From contig JBAXGW010000085.1 in assembly GCA_037139195.1 (NCBI GenBank), positions 1-15,074 of the forward strand: 15,074 bases of DNA. Reading direction: 5' to 3'. The notes under the pieces are model-generated. The model was not told where the DNA came from. It worked only from the letters and a program-made list of their open reading frames with translations, and ran no database searches. The translations under genes and the position numbers were made by a program. Positions 14,362 to 15,074 of the stretch are shown piece after piece. This DNA comes from JBAXGW01 sp037139195 (GTDB taxonomy: Bacteria > Bacteroidota > Bacteroidia > Bacteroidales > JAHJDW01). Every line of letters starts with the position of its first letter. Position 1 is the first letter of the stretch.

Positions 14362-15074
14362 TTACCTTTGAATTAATAATCGTTTAATTTCAGTTAGATT
14401 ATCTGTTTGAATTTTAATCAGATAAATGCCTTCTTTCAATTGACTAATATCAACGCTTTCGTTAGAATTGTATTGAAATATTTTGATCAATTTACCTGTC
14501 ATGTCTGATATAGAAACAAAAGCCCTATCAATTTGCCCTAAATCTAAAAAGAACTTTTCATTTGCAGGATTTGGTATTATTTCAATTTTATTAGCACTTT
14601 CGTATCGGTTATTGTTCGTTATAACGATTTGGAAGCAAGTTGAAGTGTCGGAACATTGGCCCTGAGTTAATATTACTGCATAGTTTCCATTTGTTGTTGC
14701 TGTGAAATTTTGCGATGTTGCTTGCAAAATAGGAGAGTAGCCATTGTTGCAGTCAATCCATTGGAAATTTTCGGCAGTTGAAATAGCAGATAATGTAGCG
14801 CCATTTGAATTTACACTAACATCAATGTTGTTTACGGTTAAATTGAGCGTATAGATACTATCGCAGCCATTAATATCAGTAAAAGAAACATTGTAAGTAT
14901 TCGTAGTGGTGTATGTGTTTCCACGCCAATTATAAGATGAATTAGCACAAATTTGAGCATTTATAATAGAGTGGAAAGGTTGATTAACTGTTAAGTTGAG
15001 CGTATAGATACTATCGCAGCCATTAATATCGGTATAAGATGCTGTATAAGTATTTGCGGTTGTATATGAGTTTC
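14362..15074 (-). CDS. T9SS-secreted repeat protein, C-terminal part (5' end outside window)
   Basis: The frame is open from the right edge of the window to the stop at 14362-14364, giving 236 visible residues; the start lies beyond 15074. The TTG at 14727 is not a real start because the frame continues upstream with clear repeats. The visible order is two copies of a 51-residue unit containing TDINGCDSIYTLNLTVN and (S)YNWRGNTYTTTNTY, then an Ig-like linker with NFQWIDCNNGYSPIL and NGNYAVILTQGQCSDTSTC. A T9SS type A sorting domain of about 75 residues ends the protein (IEIIPNPANEKFFLDL, VSISDMTGKLIKIF, LKEGIYLIKIQT). The sorting domain directs export through the outer membrane by the gliding/Por machinery and attachment or release at the surface. 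The repeat type is common in large Bacteroidota adhesin-like proteins. Confidence 0.88.
   Translation of the reverse strand, partial: NSYTTANTYTASYTDINGCDSIYTLNLTVNQPFHSIINAQICANSSYNWRGNTYTTTNTYNVSFTDINGCDSIYTLNLTVNNIDVSVNSNGATLSAISTAENFQWIDCNNGYSPILQATSQNFTATTNGNYAVILTQGQCSDTSTCFQIVITNNNRYESANKIEIIPNPANEKFFLDLGQIDRAFVSISDMTGKLIKIFQYNSNESVDISQLKEGIYLIKIQTDNLTEIKRLLIQR

Overview
The window looks like a stretch of chromosome from a member of the Bacteroidota. It is strongly AT-rich. The supporting markers are a type IX secretion (T9SS) type A C-terminal sorting domain, lipoproteins with an acidic CKKDD or CKKEEE start, a FISUMP-domain protein, a periplasmic-TPR hybrid-style sensor kinase, and exact TAnnTTTG promoter boxes 20-40 bases before several start codons. 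No tRNA, rRNA, CRISPR array or complete insertion sequence was seen.

Layout, left to right. Positions 1-342 hold an intergenic palindromic repeat and the decayed 3' end of a second copy of the methyltransferase gene found further right. Positions 343-2105 (minus) hold a two-gene lipoprotein unit; its second gene, an Fn3-like plus FISUMP lipoprotein, is broken by a frameshift near 1020. Positions 2221-3396 (minus) encode an intact SAM-dependent methyltransferase of the METTL25/RRNAD1-like type. Positions 3397-3593 hold a dense cluster of CACAGTGT/ACACTGTG repeats and a hairpin. Positions 3594-5033 (minus) encode a GT-C membrane glycosyltransferase. Going right from a divergent promoter region, 5259-8016 (plus) carries a Fic adenylyltransferase, an unlisted 37-residue lipoprotein, an RluE-type pseudouridine synthase and a DUF4256 protein. 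Positions 8131-9540 (minus) encode an APC amino-acid permease. Positions 9734-11188 (plus) carry a secreted MORN-repeat protein and a small soluble protein. Positions 11430-14202 (minus) hold an overlapping sensor kinase and LuxR-type response regulator pair. The right edge cuts through a T9SS-secreted repeat protein read on the minus strand.

How the genes relate. The only firm functional unit is the two-component system, in which the kinase stop overlaps the regulator start. The two lipoproteins are probably co-transcribed, as are the pseudouridine synthase and DUF4256 genes. The rest are housekeeping or envelope genes with no obvious shared pathway.

I did not find a convincing new multi-gene system. 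The most useful oddities are the duplicated methyltransferase 3' end that brackets the lipoprotein pair, the frameshifted FISUMP gene, the repeat cluster at 3444-3584, the unusual C-terminal domain of the Fic protein, and a shared leader in front of the fic gene and the tiny lipoprotein gene.
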